From Rosa chinensis (lineage: Eukaryota; Streptophyta; Magnoliopsida; Rosales; Rosaceae): a DNA stretch of 64,000 bases. The stretch covers positions 24,123,789-24,187,788 of the forward strand of contig NC_037091.1 in the NCBI RefSeq assembly GCF_002994745.2. The letters run 5' to 3'. A model generated the notes under the pieces. The model ran no database searches. It saw only the letters and a program-made list of their open reading frames with translations, and was not told the origin of the DNA. The position numbers were made by a program, and so were the translations under genes. The first letter of the stretch is position 1. Each line of letters begins with the position of its first letter. This document shows positions 1-12,710 of this stretch, piece by piece.

Positions 1-202
1 CAACAAGCCTTGCCAAAAAAAATTAATATTTCAAGATTATTTTTATAAAATTTTTAGTTTTGGATGACAAATCCTCTTCTCATAATAATAGTGTGTGTAT
101 ATTTTCTACTTTCAATTTAACTGCATGTACACATACTATGGGCCTCCGTCTAGTGTGTGTGTAAATATAATTATTAGTTTTTTTTATTTTTTATTATGGA
201 CG
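1..202. other. AT-rich flank, nothing recognised
   Basis: This is AT-rich DNA upstream of the first copia element. I see no coding potential or repeat boundary in it. Confidence 0.4.
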
Positions 203-405
203 TGTTTAAGGATATCTCTATTTGTGTTTAATCCAAACTCTAGGTTACTTGACCTGGCGGTAATAGGGTTCAATTAGAATAATCTAGAGATTATCTTTCC
301 TTGTATGATTCTATCTCTATGCATTGTAATCCTCTATATAAAGAGGCCCCTATTATCAATGAGAATACACAGCGATTATCTCTCAATTTCTGATTCCCTA
401 AAACA
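203..405 (+). repeat. 5' LTR of copia element
   Basis: The LTR begins TGTTTAAG and ends TAAAACA. It contains a TATA box (CTATATAAAG at 334-343). The sequence TTATCAGCACGAG follows at about 408-420, in the primer-binding position. It pairs by homology with 6532-6768. Confidence 0.75.
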
Positions 406-1477
406 CGTTATCAGCACGAGCCCTAACCCTGAAACCCTAAATTTCGTAACCTTCAAATATCAGAAACCACCGCCGCCTACTTTGAAGCTCTCAATCCCAG
501 GAACCCAGAACCGGCAGCACCACCCCCAAAACCAGTCGGAATCAACCTGAACCGGCCACCAGAAGTGTTCAAACCGGCCTCCCAAGAACAATCCAAAGAT
601 CTCCTGTGTGGTTCGCCATCTTCCCGTCCACCCTTCACTACCACCTTTTGTCAGTAGCTGCACCTTGTCCCCAGAATCCGGAATCTGAAAAATCACCACC
701 GGAACTGGCCAAAATTCAACCGAACCGACCACCAGCGTCCACCTGACCTGAACCGGCAGAAAAAGAAAAGAAAAAAAAAAAAAAAAAAAGGAGATCCTGT
801 GCAGCCCAAGCCCACCTGCTGTGAAGCCCAAAAACTGCAGCCCACAATCGAGCCCACGTGCAGCAGACCCCAGCGGAGCCCACTTGCATTAGCCGAGCAG
901 CCAAGCCGCAGAATTCCCTGCCACGTCATCATCCAGACTGCCACGTCAGCACCTCCGGTCAACGGCCAATCAACACTTTTCCTGCGACTTTTCTGACAAC
1001 TTTCCGGCGACTTTTCCGGCCATCTACAGTAACTTCTGGCGACATTTTTTTCGGCCAATTTTTTCGGTTAAGATTTCCGGCCACTTTTTAAGGTAATTTT
1101 TCTAAAAGTTCCCGTTTTTGAAGTTTTTTTTTAATTTCTCCTTCTTTTCTCGGGGACTTCCAACATCCCTTTTTCTACCCCCCTTTCTTCTTCATAGGGG
1201 AGACCAAAAACCGAACTGTGTGGGTTCGTGCTTACTTCAAGCTTGGAGCTTGTAGTGTCCTCCAAACTTAGAGTTTGTTGAGAAGAAAACGATCGACCAC
1301 ATACATCGTTGTTTCGATCTAATCCAAAACCCCTCTTGGAATCAGATTTTCTTAGAAGCGAGTACGCTCAGAAAATCCCTAATTTCTTGGAAGCGACTAC
1401 GCTCAGAAATTTAATAACTTTTCGTGGTAGCCCTTTTTCACTCTGAAACCAACCCTAATCTTGTGTTGTTTTTCAAG

Positions 1478-2560
1478 ATGAGTTACCTGAACAAGTTGAA
1501 CTTTGTTCCACTAGAGACAACTGGAGCAGGATACCATAGGTGGGTCCGAGATGTGCGCCAACATCTTAAGGCTGATGGACTTCTGGAAGCCATCCAAGAG
1601 CCTAGTCAGAACGTGCTCTCCATTGAGCAAGCTACTGCTTTTGAAGCAAAACAAGCTAAAGCCATAATTCTCATGACAAGGCACATGAATGACGCGCTCC
1701 AATACCTCAATGAGGAAGACCCAAGAAAGCTATGGGTAGAACTTGAGCAGCGATTTGGCAACGTTCGTGACTCCCTGCTTCCTGATTTAGAAGTGTGATG
1801 GCATAACCTCCGCTTTTGTGATTTCAAGTCTGTGCTTGATTATAACTCGAAAGCTCTTCGTATCAAGTCTCTGATGGAGTTTTGTGGCCAAGCCATAACT
1901 GATACGATGTTGATCGAGAAGACTCTCTCTACCTTCCCCGTCTCTGCACTGATGATTTCAAAGAATTATCGGATTGATGTAAATGCAGGATGTATCACAA
2001 GGTTTCATGAGCTCATTGGCGCCATGAACGAAGCAGAAAAGCACGACAATATTCTTATGAAGAACTATAATGCTAGACCCGTGGGAACTAATCCTATTCT
2101 GGAGTCTAACTATAGTCGCGCCCCTAATGGAGGACGCAAGGAGCGAAACCCTAAGAGTAAGGACAATTCTGGACATTCTGGTCCATATGTTCGACCTAAA
2201 GAGGAAGGAAATCGCCAAGAGAGGCGTGCACGGAACCGTGGAGGTCAACGTGTGAAGAGAGAGAGAGGCGGAGCCTCCGACCATGGTGGTAACGCCACCA
2301 AGAGCATAGGTCGTCCAAATCGCGCCCCAAAGGCGCCTCGATTAAGGGAGCCTGACCATAATGATGTTTGTTTTCGATGTGGATCAACTGAACATTGGGC
2401 CAAAGCATGTACAGCACCCCAGAATGTTGCAAACGCATACAAGACGTATCGTAAAGCAAGGGAAGCAAATTACATGGAACAAGAAGATCAAGATGGCGAT
2501 CTCGATCTAAGGGTGGAAGACTACAAGGATCAAGACCCAGAAACTTGCGATTTTGATTAA
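1478..2560 (+). pseudogene. copia Gag with one in-frame stop
   Basis: This encodes the nucleocapsid polyprotein of the copia element. The reading frame starts at the ATG at 1478 (MSYLNKLNF) and stays open to 2560 except for a TGA at 1796-1798. The N-terminal half is the plant copia Gag core of the DUF4219/UBN2 type (W-x-R-D-V-x-Q-H-L near the start; LWVELEQRFG). A basic glycine/arginine-rich linker follows. A CCHC zinc knuckle (C-x2-C-x4-H-x4-C, CFRCGSTEHWAKAC) begins at about residue 298, and an acidic tail closes the frame. The single stop could be a recent point mutation, since both sides read well. A separate Gag frame is usual for this copia group. Confidence 0.88.
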
Positions 2561-2899
2561 GTCTTTTTATTTTCCAAGAGATGTAGGCAATTGCCATATT
2601 ACTTTTGTAGTAGATGCCAATGATATTAGTCTTTCTTCAAAGTAGGCGTACTCAATGTAAGTGTGATGTCTAGGAAGGTTTTGAGATAAGTGGTACTTAA
2701 GCGAGCTTTGCTCTACTGACATCTCTCTACTCACCTGGTCACATTTACATTGGAAATACCAAAAGAAGTTAGACGACTACCATTGTTTTGCATTAACTAG
2801 TTTATTGGATTAGATTTTCTTTGATCAAAGAAACAATGATGTACTCCGTTGGCTTATGAATAAAATTTCGAGTTCTTTTCATTATGACTTAATTTTGAT

Positions 2900-5800
2900 T
2901 CTGAGCATATGACTTTGTGACTACGATGGCTGGGCCATCAGTATTAATTCAAGGACATGGAATAGCCCAAGTTCCACATGCCAAATGGCACCTTGATTAC
3001 AGCTGTCACAAAAACTCTCTAACGCTCTTAGGGCAAATCGTACCCTATGAATATCCAACGAATTCCATGCGAAAATGCATGTAGAGAACGGAAATGAGTT
3101 CCTTTGCAATACCTTTAATGATTGCGAACAAAGACGCATCTTAGAGAAGTTTATGTGTCTCTCTAGTGAACTATATGTGATTATTCGAGTTATTAATCCA
3201 ATAAAAGTTATGAGAGAAGATCTCTTGGATTTAGACATGTATTGGCTTTGTCACGACAGGATAGATCATCCTAGTCATGATATGATGATCCGTCTACAAA
3301 GACTTCACACAGACATCTTTTCTCTCGAGCGAAATGAAGCATGAATCAAAAGTTGATTCCTAGACGAAGTGTGATTGACGCTATTGCCTAGGGCACCACC
3401 TCCGTCCACCATCAGCCTAGGGCTGGCGTAGTTCCTATCCATGGCATCCATCATGGTGATGGCGTCCCAGGTGATGCTGCAATCATCAATTTGCTTCAAA
3501 TAGCGTTTCAGACGCACAGGCCTAACCACTATTCTCATTGGTTGCTTCTCAAGGCTCTCACTCATTTTGCAAAGTCAGTTCCTTCGGAAAATTAGGACTG
3601 AGACCGTCCTACGCAAAGGATATGAAATTACTCATTCTGTTCTTACATCAAATCCATGGGGATTCTATGGACTGATTCAACTAATCTGCGGACGTTTCAA
3701 TATCTCATGATGTTGGTTGACAAGCAAACATGCTGGTCACGTGTCGTGCCATTTTCCACTTGTAATGCTGCTTATTCTACACTCCTAGCACATATCATAT
3801 GACAACGGGCTCACTCCCCAAATCATCATATTCAGTCAATTGGATTTGACTATGCTGGAGAGTTTACATCAAAGACTTTCGATGGTTATTGCATTGGGAT
3901 TGATGTTGGACATCATATTCCCCTGTACACACCCAAATGGTCTTGCGGAAACGACTACGATGATAGTCTGGACACTGGTAATGCGCACCACTCTCCTTAT
4001 ATCCGCTTGGGGTGATGCAATATCGCATGCAGCTATGCTACTTCGTCTACGACCCACCGCCACTCAATGTAACTCTGCGTTACAGCTAGCGACTGGGTAC
4101 AAGTATCGTACTTACGCATTTTTGAGTGTGCCATTTATGTGCCCATTGCACCGCCACAACGCTCTATGATGGGTACTTACAGACGAATGGGAAACTTAGT
4201 TGGATTTGAGACTCCAACAATCGTCTGCCACTTAATGCCCTTGCTAGGCGATCTCCTTACCGCTAGATTTGCGGAAGTCACTCTGATGAGATAGTCTTCC
4301 CGTCGTTAGGGGGAGATAAGAACACGAATGTTTAGCAGGAACGATAGGAATTGTCATGGTCTGTCCCCACTATGTCTCATCTCGATCCCTATTAAAGTGA
4401 CGAGATCACACATATCTGCTGCAAATATGCCTGCATGGAAGGACGTCCCTACAAGAGGACGCAGCACCACCCTACACTGATGTAGGCATAACGCCAACAC
4501 CAAAGAGAGTGACACTCTAGTGTTATAGGCCATGGCCTCAACTAGGATGCGTGGGAGGCTCATGGGTTCGAAGGATACATTGGCACACTCCAATCCTTTG
4601 ATCATCAAGACTCAAAATCAGTCTCATGAGAATCTTCTGGATTATGGTTGTCGTTGCGGGACGCCTCAACGTCAGAACCTATTCTTGAGAATATAGAGCT
4701 CTATGAAAATTACACTAATGTACATGAGACGTGGGATAGAAACTCCATCATAATTGATGATGTAGTCACGCATTTCATTGCGCATGAGTTTGTTGAGTCT
4801 GATGACATCGAACCACGCTCCATTTATGAATGAATGCTAACGTAGAGAAATTTGGTCTAAATGAAAAGATGCGATCCAGGTTAAGTTGGATTCTCTAACG
4901 AAGAGGAAGGTTTTTGAGTCAGTGATGCCAATACCTCCTAACATAAAACCTATTGACTTATGGGTCTTCGTTAGAAAGCGTGATGGGAAAAAGAGATAGT
5001 AATCTCGCCTTATGGCGCAAGGCTTCTCACAAAACGCCCTAGAATCAACTACGATGAGGCATATTCTCTCGTAATGGATGTTATTGCACTCCACTACCCT
5101 ATCAGTTTAGTAGTTTCCAAATAACTGAACATGCAGCTTACAAATGTGGTCATACGTATCTCTATGGGGATCTAGATACGGAATATACATGAAGGTTCAT
5201 GGTGAACTCCATTTACCCAAGTCAAGTGGCTCTAGACCATAGAGCGCATTTACAATAAGGTTGAAATGCTCACTAAAGTGACTACTTGATTGGGAAGGGA
5301 TATGCCCACGCATTTTCATAACAAGTTTTGGATTCTATCGCAGTTCATGTTAGACATGATCTTCATTGGAAACCCTTAAAGAGTTAAGGGAAACCGCTGA
5401 ACACTTGAAATCCGAGTTTGAGATGAAGGATTTTGGGAGAACATGATTATGTCTCGGTTTGGAACTTAAGCATCGTTTTAATAGATGCTTAAGCATTTTA
5501 ACAAGGTCAAGCCTTTAAGCAACCCCATGATCATCCGTAATCTTGATCCTAAAAAGGATCCTCTTCATCCGAAGGATGATGATGAAGATGTGCAAGAGGC
5601 AAAAGTGCCCTACTTAAGTACAATAGGCTGATTATTGTATTTAGCTCAATGCACAAGACTGGACATCTCATTTCCAATGAACTTGTTAGCTAAGGTATAG
5701 CTCTGCGCCAACACGACCCCATTTGATTGATGTAAAATATATCTTTCGGTACTTGAGATGTACGATTGATATGGGCTTGTTCTATCCCTACAGAGACACG

Positions 5801-6355
5801 ATGGATTCGGACCCATCACACACCAGGAACGCCGCCAACACTGGCCTGCGTCCACTATCCTCATCCCAAAATGACATGTGTTTTGGAAGGTTTTGCTGAT
5901 ATTGAGTATCTCTCTAATCCACACAAATGTCATTCCCAGACTGGTTAAGTGTTCACCATGGGTAAAAATCGTGATAGCTTGGAGGTCTACAGAATAGACC
6001 CTAGTCGCTGTATCTTCGGACAATGCAGAGATTATTACTCTTCACGAAGTGATTCGTGAATGTATATGGATAGGATCCATAATTACGCATGTTTGAACAA
6101 TTGTGGTTTGAAGTCTACCACAGATGAGCCTACGAGCATTTAGGATAATGCTGCTTATTTTGAATAAGTGAAGCAAAGCTACATCAAAAGTGACAACACC
6201 AAGAATAATCAGCAACAACAGACTCTCCTCAAGATCAAGGTGAACTAGGTTTGATATGAGGATAGTATGGCATACTCGCTCACTAAGTCATTGACTAAAA
6301 TCCACTTTCGAGAAACATGTTGGTAGCATCATTTGCGGAAGTTATCTAAACTCTC
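2900..6355 (+). pseudogene. Degraded copia Pol
   Basis: This is the remains of protease-integrase-reverse transcriptase-RNase H, split by many stops and frameshifts, so no continuous frame exists. Recognisable pieces in order are GAG-pre-integrase (HDRIDHPSHDMM near 3255), and the integrase catalytic region near 3840-4170 (YAGEFTSKTFDGYC, NGLAE, ISAWGDAISHAAMLLRLRPT). Later come reverse transcriptase pieces (ETAEHLKSEFEMKDFG near 5400; VPYLSTIG and LLYLAQCTRLDISF near 5610-5680) and RNase H (ECIWIGSI near 6060). It cannot make an active polyprotein. The division into domains comes from family resemblance and the edges are approximate. Confidence 0.8.
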
Positions 6356-6370
6356 ATGACCGTTGTCATC

Positions 6371-6379
6371 AGGGGGAGA
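6371..6379 (+). other. Polypurine tract of copia element
   Basis: AGGGGGAGA lies 153 bp before the 3' LTR call. A polypurine tract normally touches the LTR, so either the true 3' LTR starts nearer this point or the first part of the 5' LTR has been lost. Confidence 0.5.
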
Positions 6380-6531
6380 TGTCTACATGTATCGTCTCGA
6401 AATGTGAAGGGTGTGTTGTGCTCTTTTTCTCCTTCGACCGAGGTTATTTTTGTCCACTGGGTTTTATTACTCGGCAAGGTTTTTAATGAGGCAACGAGAG
6501 GAGCACCACATTTGGGCGACACAAGAAGGAG

Positions 6532-6768
6532 TGTTCAAGTAAATCTAGAATATGTGTCTGGCCCAAAATCTAGGTTACTTGACCTAGTTGCTATAGGGTT
6601 ATGAATTAGAGATATTCTCGGAGATATTCATAGATATCCGATTAATTATATGATTATCTTTCCTTGTACAACTCTGATTTTATGCCTTGTAATCCTCTAT
6701 GTAAAAAGTCCCCTATTATCAATGAAAGCACGACTCAATTCTCTCCCAATTTTTGTTTTCCTTAAACA
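6532..6768 (+). repeat. 3' LTR of copia element
   Basis: It starts TGTTCAAG and ends TTAAACA. It aligns with 203-405 through the shared block around TCTAGGTTACTTGACCT and the region before the polyadenylation site (CCCCTATTATCAATGA). Its TATA region is altered to CTATGTAAAA. The divergence indicates age. Confidence 0.75.
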
Positions 6769-8374
6769 ACTTTGGATTTCTTACATAGTATTGTACAATA
6801 GGTAAAGTATATACATATTAGGTAAATGTATATAATATTGTAGGTAAATTATATCTGACATAATATAAGTAAATTATGTCTAGTATAGCTGGTATGACCA
6901 TATGAGAGAAGAATTTTAACATATATCAGCAGTTCTAATTCATCTATGTAATTAGGTAAATTGATTAATTTTATTAGGTAATAAACCAAAAGGACAATAG
7001 TAAACCCAACACAACAACAGTCAAAAGTACCACAGACAAACGCAACTATACCAAAAAATTGAAAATAAATCAAAAAGTAAAAGCACCTTACCTATCACAC
7101 CTTTTTGAGCATACAGCGCCAGGATGCAAGAAGAAAAACATGCACAGTCAACAAAAACCACAGGACATGATAAGCACCTCACAAAAGTTGCCAATCACAT
7201 ATATAGAGTCAGGAAGGACTTGAATCCTAAAAGACATTATGGCATAAAAATTAAAAATTTGATTTTTTTTTTTTTTTTTTTTGGTTAAGACAAAGATAAT
7301 TGCATTAGTCGGAGGCCAAAAGCTAGCTTGAGAGATACATGCACCAAAATAAAACAGCTAGATCTAGTTCTTCAGGCTAGAAACTCACTTTTAACAAGTA
7401 AAAGCAAGTAAAGCTCATTGCAAAGCACAAACATACCTGAAATCTAGGAAAAGGGTATTATAGACATAGTATGATGAGAAAACAGAAAGAACTTTAATTT
7501 GTTAAAGGATTGAGCCTCTGAAGAAACTAACCTTTCAATGTCGTCATCTCGTTCAGCGAAGCAGGCCATGACTTGGAAACTTCCTTATACCACAAAGTTC
7601 TGAATGTTGACTACGAATTATTGCAAATATATATGGAGAATTTATATGGGGAAAATGTGCTTGAAAGAAAAATGTGATTCATTTGACACACACACACAGA
7701 AAATAAAGAGATACAGGGGGAGAGATAATAATTAACTAACTACATTTGCGCCAGTGAATTATACCTAGATGGCTTAGTTTCGAATAGGGTTTCTTCTACA
7801 GATGATTGGATTAAAAGGAGGGGAGTTTGGGAATAGAAGATGCAGCAAATCCCTTCGAACAAACTCTGGGACAGAACTACTGAATTTCAAGTTGATCAAT
7901 AGATATGGTTAGTTTGTAAAATGGAACATACATATATATAATCCAATGGTTCTTTAAGTATGGTTGAAGCTAATCTAGTGACTGTATCAAGAACGCATTA
8001 TGGCCAGGTCAATCAAGCTAGGAAAGAATAAACATGCATGCTACACGAATACCTTCATTCTATCAATTTCTTTTTGGCAAGGTATAACTAAAGTCTACAT
8101 CGATTCTTCTGTCATTTTTCTTTTTGAAGCAATAACCAAAAGTGAGGTGAAATTCACACTGTCTCTCTGTTTAAATAACACAAATGAGTGTGAGTAGTAA
8201 TCCAAAACACAAAATTGAGTGTGAGTATTACTTCTCATAACCAAATGAATTTATTCAATATGGCCTGATTATTATATATATTCAGCCTAACGAAGATCAA
8301 TCACATATAGAATGAATACAAAATATGTATACGCTTAAATTTGATTATAGAAACATAAACATTAACTAAAGACC
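6769..8374. other. Non-coding stretch with a poly-T-ended repeat
   Basis: This is AT-rich DNA without a credible gene. The first 150 bp repeats short AGGTAAAT-like words. A run of 20 T at 7263-7282 followed by GGTTAAGACAAAG looks like the 3' end of a 5'-truncated LINE-type retrocopy on the minus strand. It resembles the T-run ends at 20208, 24647 and 25567, but I found no target duplication. Small open frames here look fortuitous. Confidence 0.35.
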
Positions 8375-8382
8375 ATTGAGGC

Positions 8383-9208
8383 CAGGCACGGGACCAGGAA
8401 TTAAATTTGAGGTGAGCTAAATTTACCTTATGCTGGCAAGAAATATTATTCTTAAAATTTGGCAGACTCTACTTCTTTTTTATGGCATATCTCAATTGCA
8501 TATATAACACTTGTCAAATGATCTAAGAGCTTTAGAAGCACTCAAACCTCTCCACGTATTTGTCCATTGAGTCCATTATCTATCATGTTTTTCAAAAGTG
8601 AACTAGTTGAGTTATACAAGTTCATCAAGTTCTTGATAGAATAATACCTTGAACTCCACTGAGTAGCTCTAGCTCTTTGCAAATTGCATGTCTGGTTAGC
8701 TCCCTTTCCAGTTTCAAGTTCCCCAACAGCAATTTGTTCCACAACTTCAACTTCTTGAATAGATTTTAGCTCAGAAACATGCTTAGAAGATGAGTCAACA
8801 ATATTAATGATCCCTTACATCAAGATATCTAGAAATACCTTCTAACCTAAATTACATTCTAATTTCATCAGAAAAATTCATACCTCAATAAAGTGGAGAG
8901 AATGAGAGCAAAGTGCTGAAGAGAGGAGTGAGTGACTTGGTAGAGAGAGGTGAGAGACCAACGTAGATGTGCAAAGAGAGGTGAGGAGAGGACGATAAAA
9001 AAGAGGAGAAAAAGGGGAGAAAAGGGGAGAAAAGGTGAGGAGGGGAGTCACGGGTAGACATTAAAGGGGAGAAAAGACAAAAGAGGAGAAAAGGGGAGAA
9101 AAAAAAAAGAGTAGTTGCAGGCTTGCACAATATATATATATATATATAATCATTTTTTTTCTTCCAAAATTTGCAGCCCACCTCAGCTAACCCCTGGTTC
9201 CGTGCCTG
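8383..9208. mobile_element. hAT deletion derivative with 8-bp TSD
   Basis: Terminal inverted repeats are CAGGCACGGGACCAGG on the left and the complement of CCTGGTTCCGTGCCTG on the right, with one mismatch. The 8-bp direct repeat ATTGAGGC sits immediately outside both ends (8375-8382 and 9209-9216). The 8-bp duplication and CAGG-type ends are hAT hallmarks. The 826-bp body keeps a piece of transposase on the minus strand, so it is an internal deletion of an autonomous element. The right half is purine-rich (GAGAGG and GGGGAGAAAA repeats) and contains a short (TA)n. Confidence 0.9.
8542..8742 (-). pseudogene. hAT transposase fragment, ZMYM1/DUF4371 type
   Basis: A 66-residue frame contains ETGKGANQTCNLQRARATQW followed by SSRYYSIKNLMNLYNS. 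This matches the region of plant TTF-type/ZMYM1-like hAT transposases (DUF4371 family) that usually reads TGxGxNQxxxLQRxxxTRWSSH. The arginine of the usual TRWSS is glutamine here. The N-terminal TTF zinc finger, the catalytic acidic residues and the C-terminal dimerisation domain are absent. It lies inside the terminal repeats at 8383 and 9208, which supports the family call. It is not functional. Confidence 0.72.
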
Positions 9209-9392
9209 ATTGAGGCAAGCTAAACAAAAGTTTTCTACATGTTCTCTACGGACCGAGTATTTCTTTATGGGGCAACATGCTCTGTATTGTAAAGAGTTCA
9301 TGGACCTTGTGTGTATAGAGGTTTCATCACATAATCCCTCTTAAAAAGAGAATATTGTTTAATTATATATATGATTAATCTTCTATAAAATA

Positions 9393-12074
9393 TAACAGGA
9401 CCCGCCCCCGGATTTCACCCTGAAATCCGAAGTGGCCCTGCTGGTCCACCTTAGAAGAAATTCTTCCAAAAATTTGGCAGAACTTCCCCTAAAATAGACT
9501 ACCCAAAACCTGGAGAAATAAAATTTACACTTCTAAATTACCCATCCTTATTCTCCTGGAGCTACCCTGCTCCCCAAATCACAACATCTTCCAATTCACA
9601 TTACACAAATCTCAACTTAATAACATTAATCCCACAGGTAATCAGAGCAATTCTAATAAAAATGGTAAACAAAGAAAACCTAATTCGAAGGAAACCGCGG
9701 AAGCCATGCTGTTGACTATGCCTCAACTCCATGTACGCCCGATCTCAACTAATTTCACCTGCAAACTCGGCATTTGAAACCGAAGGGCCCAGGGGAAAAG
9801 TATTGAAAACACGTCAGTGTGAGTGGACAAAAATAAATAAATAAGATGATTTAAATGAAGCAAACTTAAATACTTTTCCCACTTACCTAAATTTATAAAA
9901 CTTCGATGCATGCAACGTTTATAAAACTTTATTTCTTAAAATCAGGTGACTGGAAACTGGAAACTGTAGATCAAACCTACTGTGTATCGTAACATCGGAC
10001 TAGACCCCGCTAGCCCAGAAGTAATATAAAAGTAGGGGAAGAAGATAGCCATACGAATGAGCCTCCCAGGGTCGGGTGATAGCCTCCCAGGCTAAAGTAC
10101 TCCCATATACTCCCATTATATATCCACACGCCACTAAGTGTAGCGATTAGGATACTGGGCTTCAGCATTACTGTCACAAAGATAGTAACCAGCGCCACAA
10201 AGGCGGAAGATCAATGCTAGCAATGATAATAGTCACCCAAAGTATGGCAAAAAGAAAATTCGAAAACCACATAAATACATAAAGCTTCCCCCAAAATCTC
10301 ACAGTAAGCTGAAAATATCATCGACGTGTCCCACACGCCAACAGTATCTCAAACCAATAGCGGAAAGGCGAGATCAAACAAAATCATAATTCTCAAACCG
10401 AAATCGTTGCTAAGGCATTCCCAATGCCAAAACCAAAGATCGATAAATAAATAAGAAAACTATCTCTATCGAAATCTCATTTCGAAAATCTCTTTAAAAA
10501 TCTCAAATCGACCAATAGAAATATAGTTAAAAAGTATAATTCCGGAAATCACCTCGGAAATAAATAATTCGTCAAATAATATTATAAATCATAACTAACT
10601 TCAATCACAAATCATAATTTCAAATAATAATCAATCTCTGAAATCAATTCATATTCTCAAAAATAAATCGTAAATCCAACTCCGAGCATAATAAGTTCAT
10701 ATCCGAAATTCATGAAAGAATCAATGTCAAATTATAATTTAAGACAAAATATCATGCTCGATAAATAAAACGATAATTAAATAAATCAATAATTTCAAAA
10801 TAAATGCATGCATCATTATTTAAAACAAAAGTCCACTCACAGTACTATTTAGGCGTTCATGCGTACGAGTTCCTTCGTCGAGCAATAGCTCGGTATGTCG
10901 CCCTGTACACAAATATATTCTGTGAATAACTATTCTAATTAAATATGATTCTCAAAATCGAATCCTCATAAATCATCTCTCCAATTCTTCTCGAATTCAA
11001 CCCACATTCTACCACTAACACCAATTCGTTATCTTAAAAGGTTCCAAGTCAGAACCGAGAGATATCCGACAGTCGGATTCTCGTAAATCGATAATCGAAA
11101 TCCTAAATTTTCAGAAATTCATAATCGATTAAAAACTTCTCCAATTCCAACCAAATCACATATTCAACCTCTACAAAAATTATTGGATTTAACTAGCTAA
11201 AAAAAATAGAATTTAAATTACTGTTTAAACGCCACCACTGTTCACGATTGAGACTGTTCATGCGGCGGCCAACTCCTCCTCCGGCCACCAAATTTCAACC
11301 ACATAATCATCTCAACATTCTAAGCATTTTTTATAACTGTGACCAAGTGAGAAAATACCTTGAAGTGCTCCGATAGTGCCGATGAACACAAACCCGGAAA
11401 TCTCCAAACCCACCAATTTGGAAATCCTTCAAATTCACCTTCCAAACGTGAAAATTTCAGCTAGAAGTCTTGAGGGAAGATGATCAGTGACTCGAGGCGC
11501 TTCTAATAGAGCCAATTTCCCCGCCGGAGATAGCCGAAAACTGGAGAATTTCACCGGAGAAGCAAATTGCTACAGTAACAATGATTTCATAAATTCGGGG
11601 TTTTCCGGCCAAATCACCGATACCCACTGATACCATCGTATAGAGGAGGAAGAGACGGTCCAAGGAAAACTGGAATCACGTCAATCGGACGCCGGACGGT
11701 GAAGAAATCAGAAAAAGAAAAAGGGAAGGCGACGTGGGGGAAGAGGGAGAGGAGAGAGAGAGGGTCAGGGTAAGTTCTGAAATGAGAACTTACCTCGGTA
11801 AGTTTCCTTAGAGAGAGTTACCATGAATAGTAAATTCACCTTTTCACTAATAACTTTCACATACGAACTCCGATTTTTACGTACCACATATGCACGTGCT
11901 CGGTTTAATGTCCTCTACAATTTTCATGCAGGAAATTTTCTCAAATTTTGACCCGAACAAAAAGTCAACTTTTAGGGTCACTAAAAGTACCGAAACGATA
12001 GTAAAAGTGAAAATAGTTGTCGTTTACAGTCCAAATGACTAGTAAACAGGTAAATTAAGATACGGGACGTTACA
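9393..12074 (-). mobile_element. Solo LTR of a gypsy element
   Basis: This single 2,682-bp LTR is flanked by the 5-bp direct repeat AAATA (9388-9392 and 12075-12079). Read on the minus strand it starts TGTAACGTCCCG and ends CCTGTTA. Its end near 9400-9440 (complement of GGATTTCACCCTGAAATCCG) resembles the end of the chromovirus LTR at 41100-41160, and its start resembles the LTR remnant at 26342, so all three are related families. No internal region is present, as expected after LTR-LTR recombination. Small open frames inside are not genes. Confidence 0.82.
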
Positions 12075-12169
12075 AAATAACTCAAGTGTTTCTCCCATAC
12101 TTGCATATTAAGTTTAATTAACAAGGTATATAATTAAGTCTTCACCAACAAATGACCAGATAACAATCT

Positions 12170-12705
12170 ATATGTTGTAACAAAATAGAACTCATCTATG
12201 TCTCTGATCACATTACCCATTCTACATGTTCGAATGTCCTATGAGTTCAGTTGGGAATCAAGCATGTTCGAGAATTAAAGATTGAAGTATTCAAGACGAG
12301 TGAAGCACATCTAGAAGCTGTAGACAAATTGTTGTGAGGTAGTTCAACCGGTCTAAAGAAGAGTTTAGCTAGAGGTAACCGAGTCCAAAGTTATCCGAGA
12401 GGTTGTAAGTCTACCTTGTAATTTGTTTATGATCTTTTAGTGTGTGCTTGAGCACTTGGCCTTCAAGAGTTAAGGCCCCGCAGTTGTTTACCTCACGTTG
12501 AGGGTTTTACTGCGTAAACAATCTTTGTGTTTTTGTTCTCTGTTCTTGTTCTTTGTGCACACGTTAATTTCATTTATTATGTTCTCATTGGTTAGGGATA
12601 GCAAGCCTTTTTCAATCCCTCAAAAACGTTCAGAAAATTGAGTGCATTTAGGAGTGACTTGCCTATTCAACCCCCCCCCCCCCCCAAGGCCATTCTAGTA
12701 CTTTC
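12170..12705 (+). repeat. copia LTR 3' part abutting the LRR pseudogene
   Basis: The stretch resembles SIRE/Maximus-type copia LTRs, which end with a C-rich block and a final TTTCA followed by an AACTGGTATCAGAGC primer site. Here a run of 15 C (12671-12685), then CTAGTACTTTCA and AACTGGTGC, is followed at once by LRR coding sequence. The start is not defined; TGTTGTAAC at about 12174 is a candidate. I read it as a solo or broken LTR that removed the 5' end of the receptor gene. Confidence 0.5.
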
Positions 12706-12710
12706 AACTG

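Larger units (their letters stand above)
203..6768 (+). mobile_element. Old degraded Ty1/copia retrotransposon
   Basis: The element has two related short terminal repeats (203-405 and 6532-6768), a Gag with one stop, a heavily broken Pol and a GGGGGAGA-type polypurine tract before the 3' LTR. Domain order is Gag, GAG-pre-integrase, integrase, reverse transcriptase, RNase H, so integrase precedes reverse transcriptase as in Ty1/copia. The LTRs differ by many substitutions and indels (203 versus 237 bp), and Pol has stops and shifts throughout, so this is an old insertion. I found no clear 5-bp target duplication, so the outer boundaries may be off by a few bases. Confidence 0.85.
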
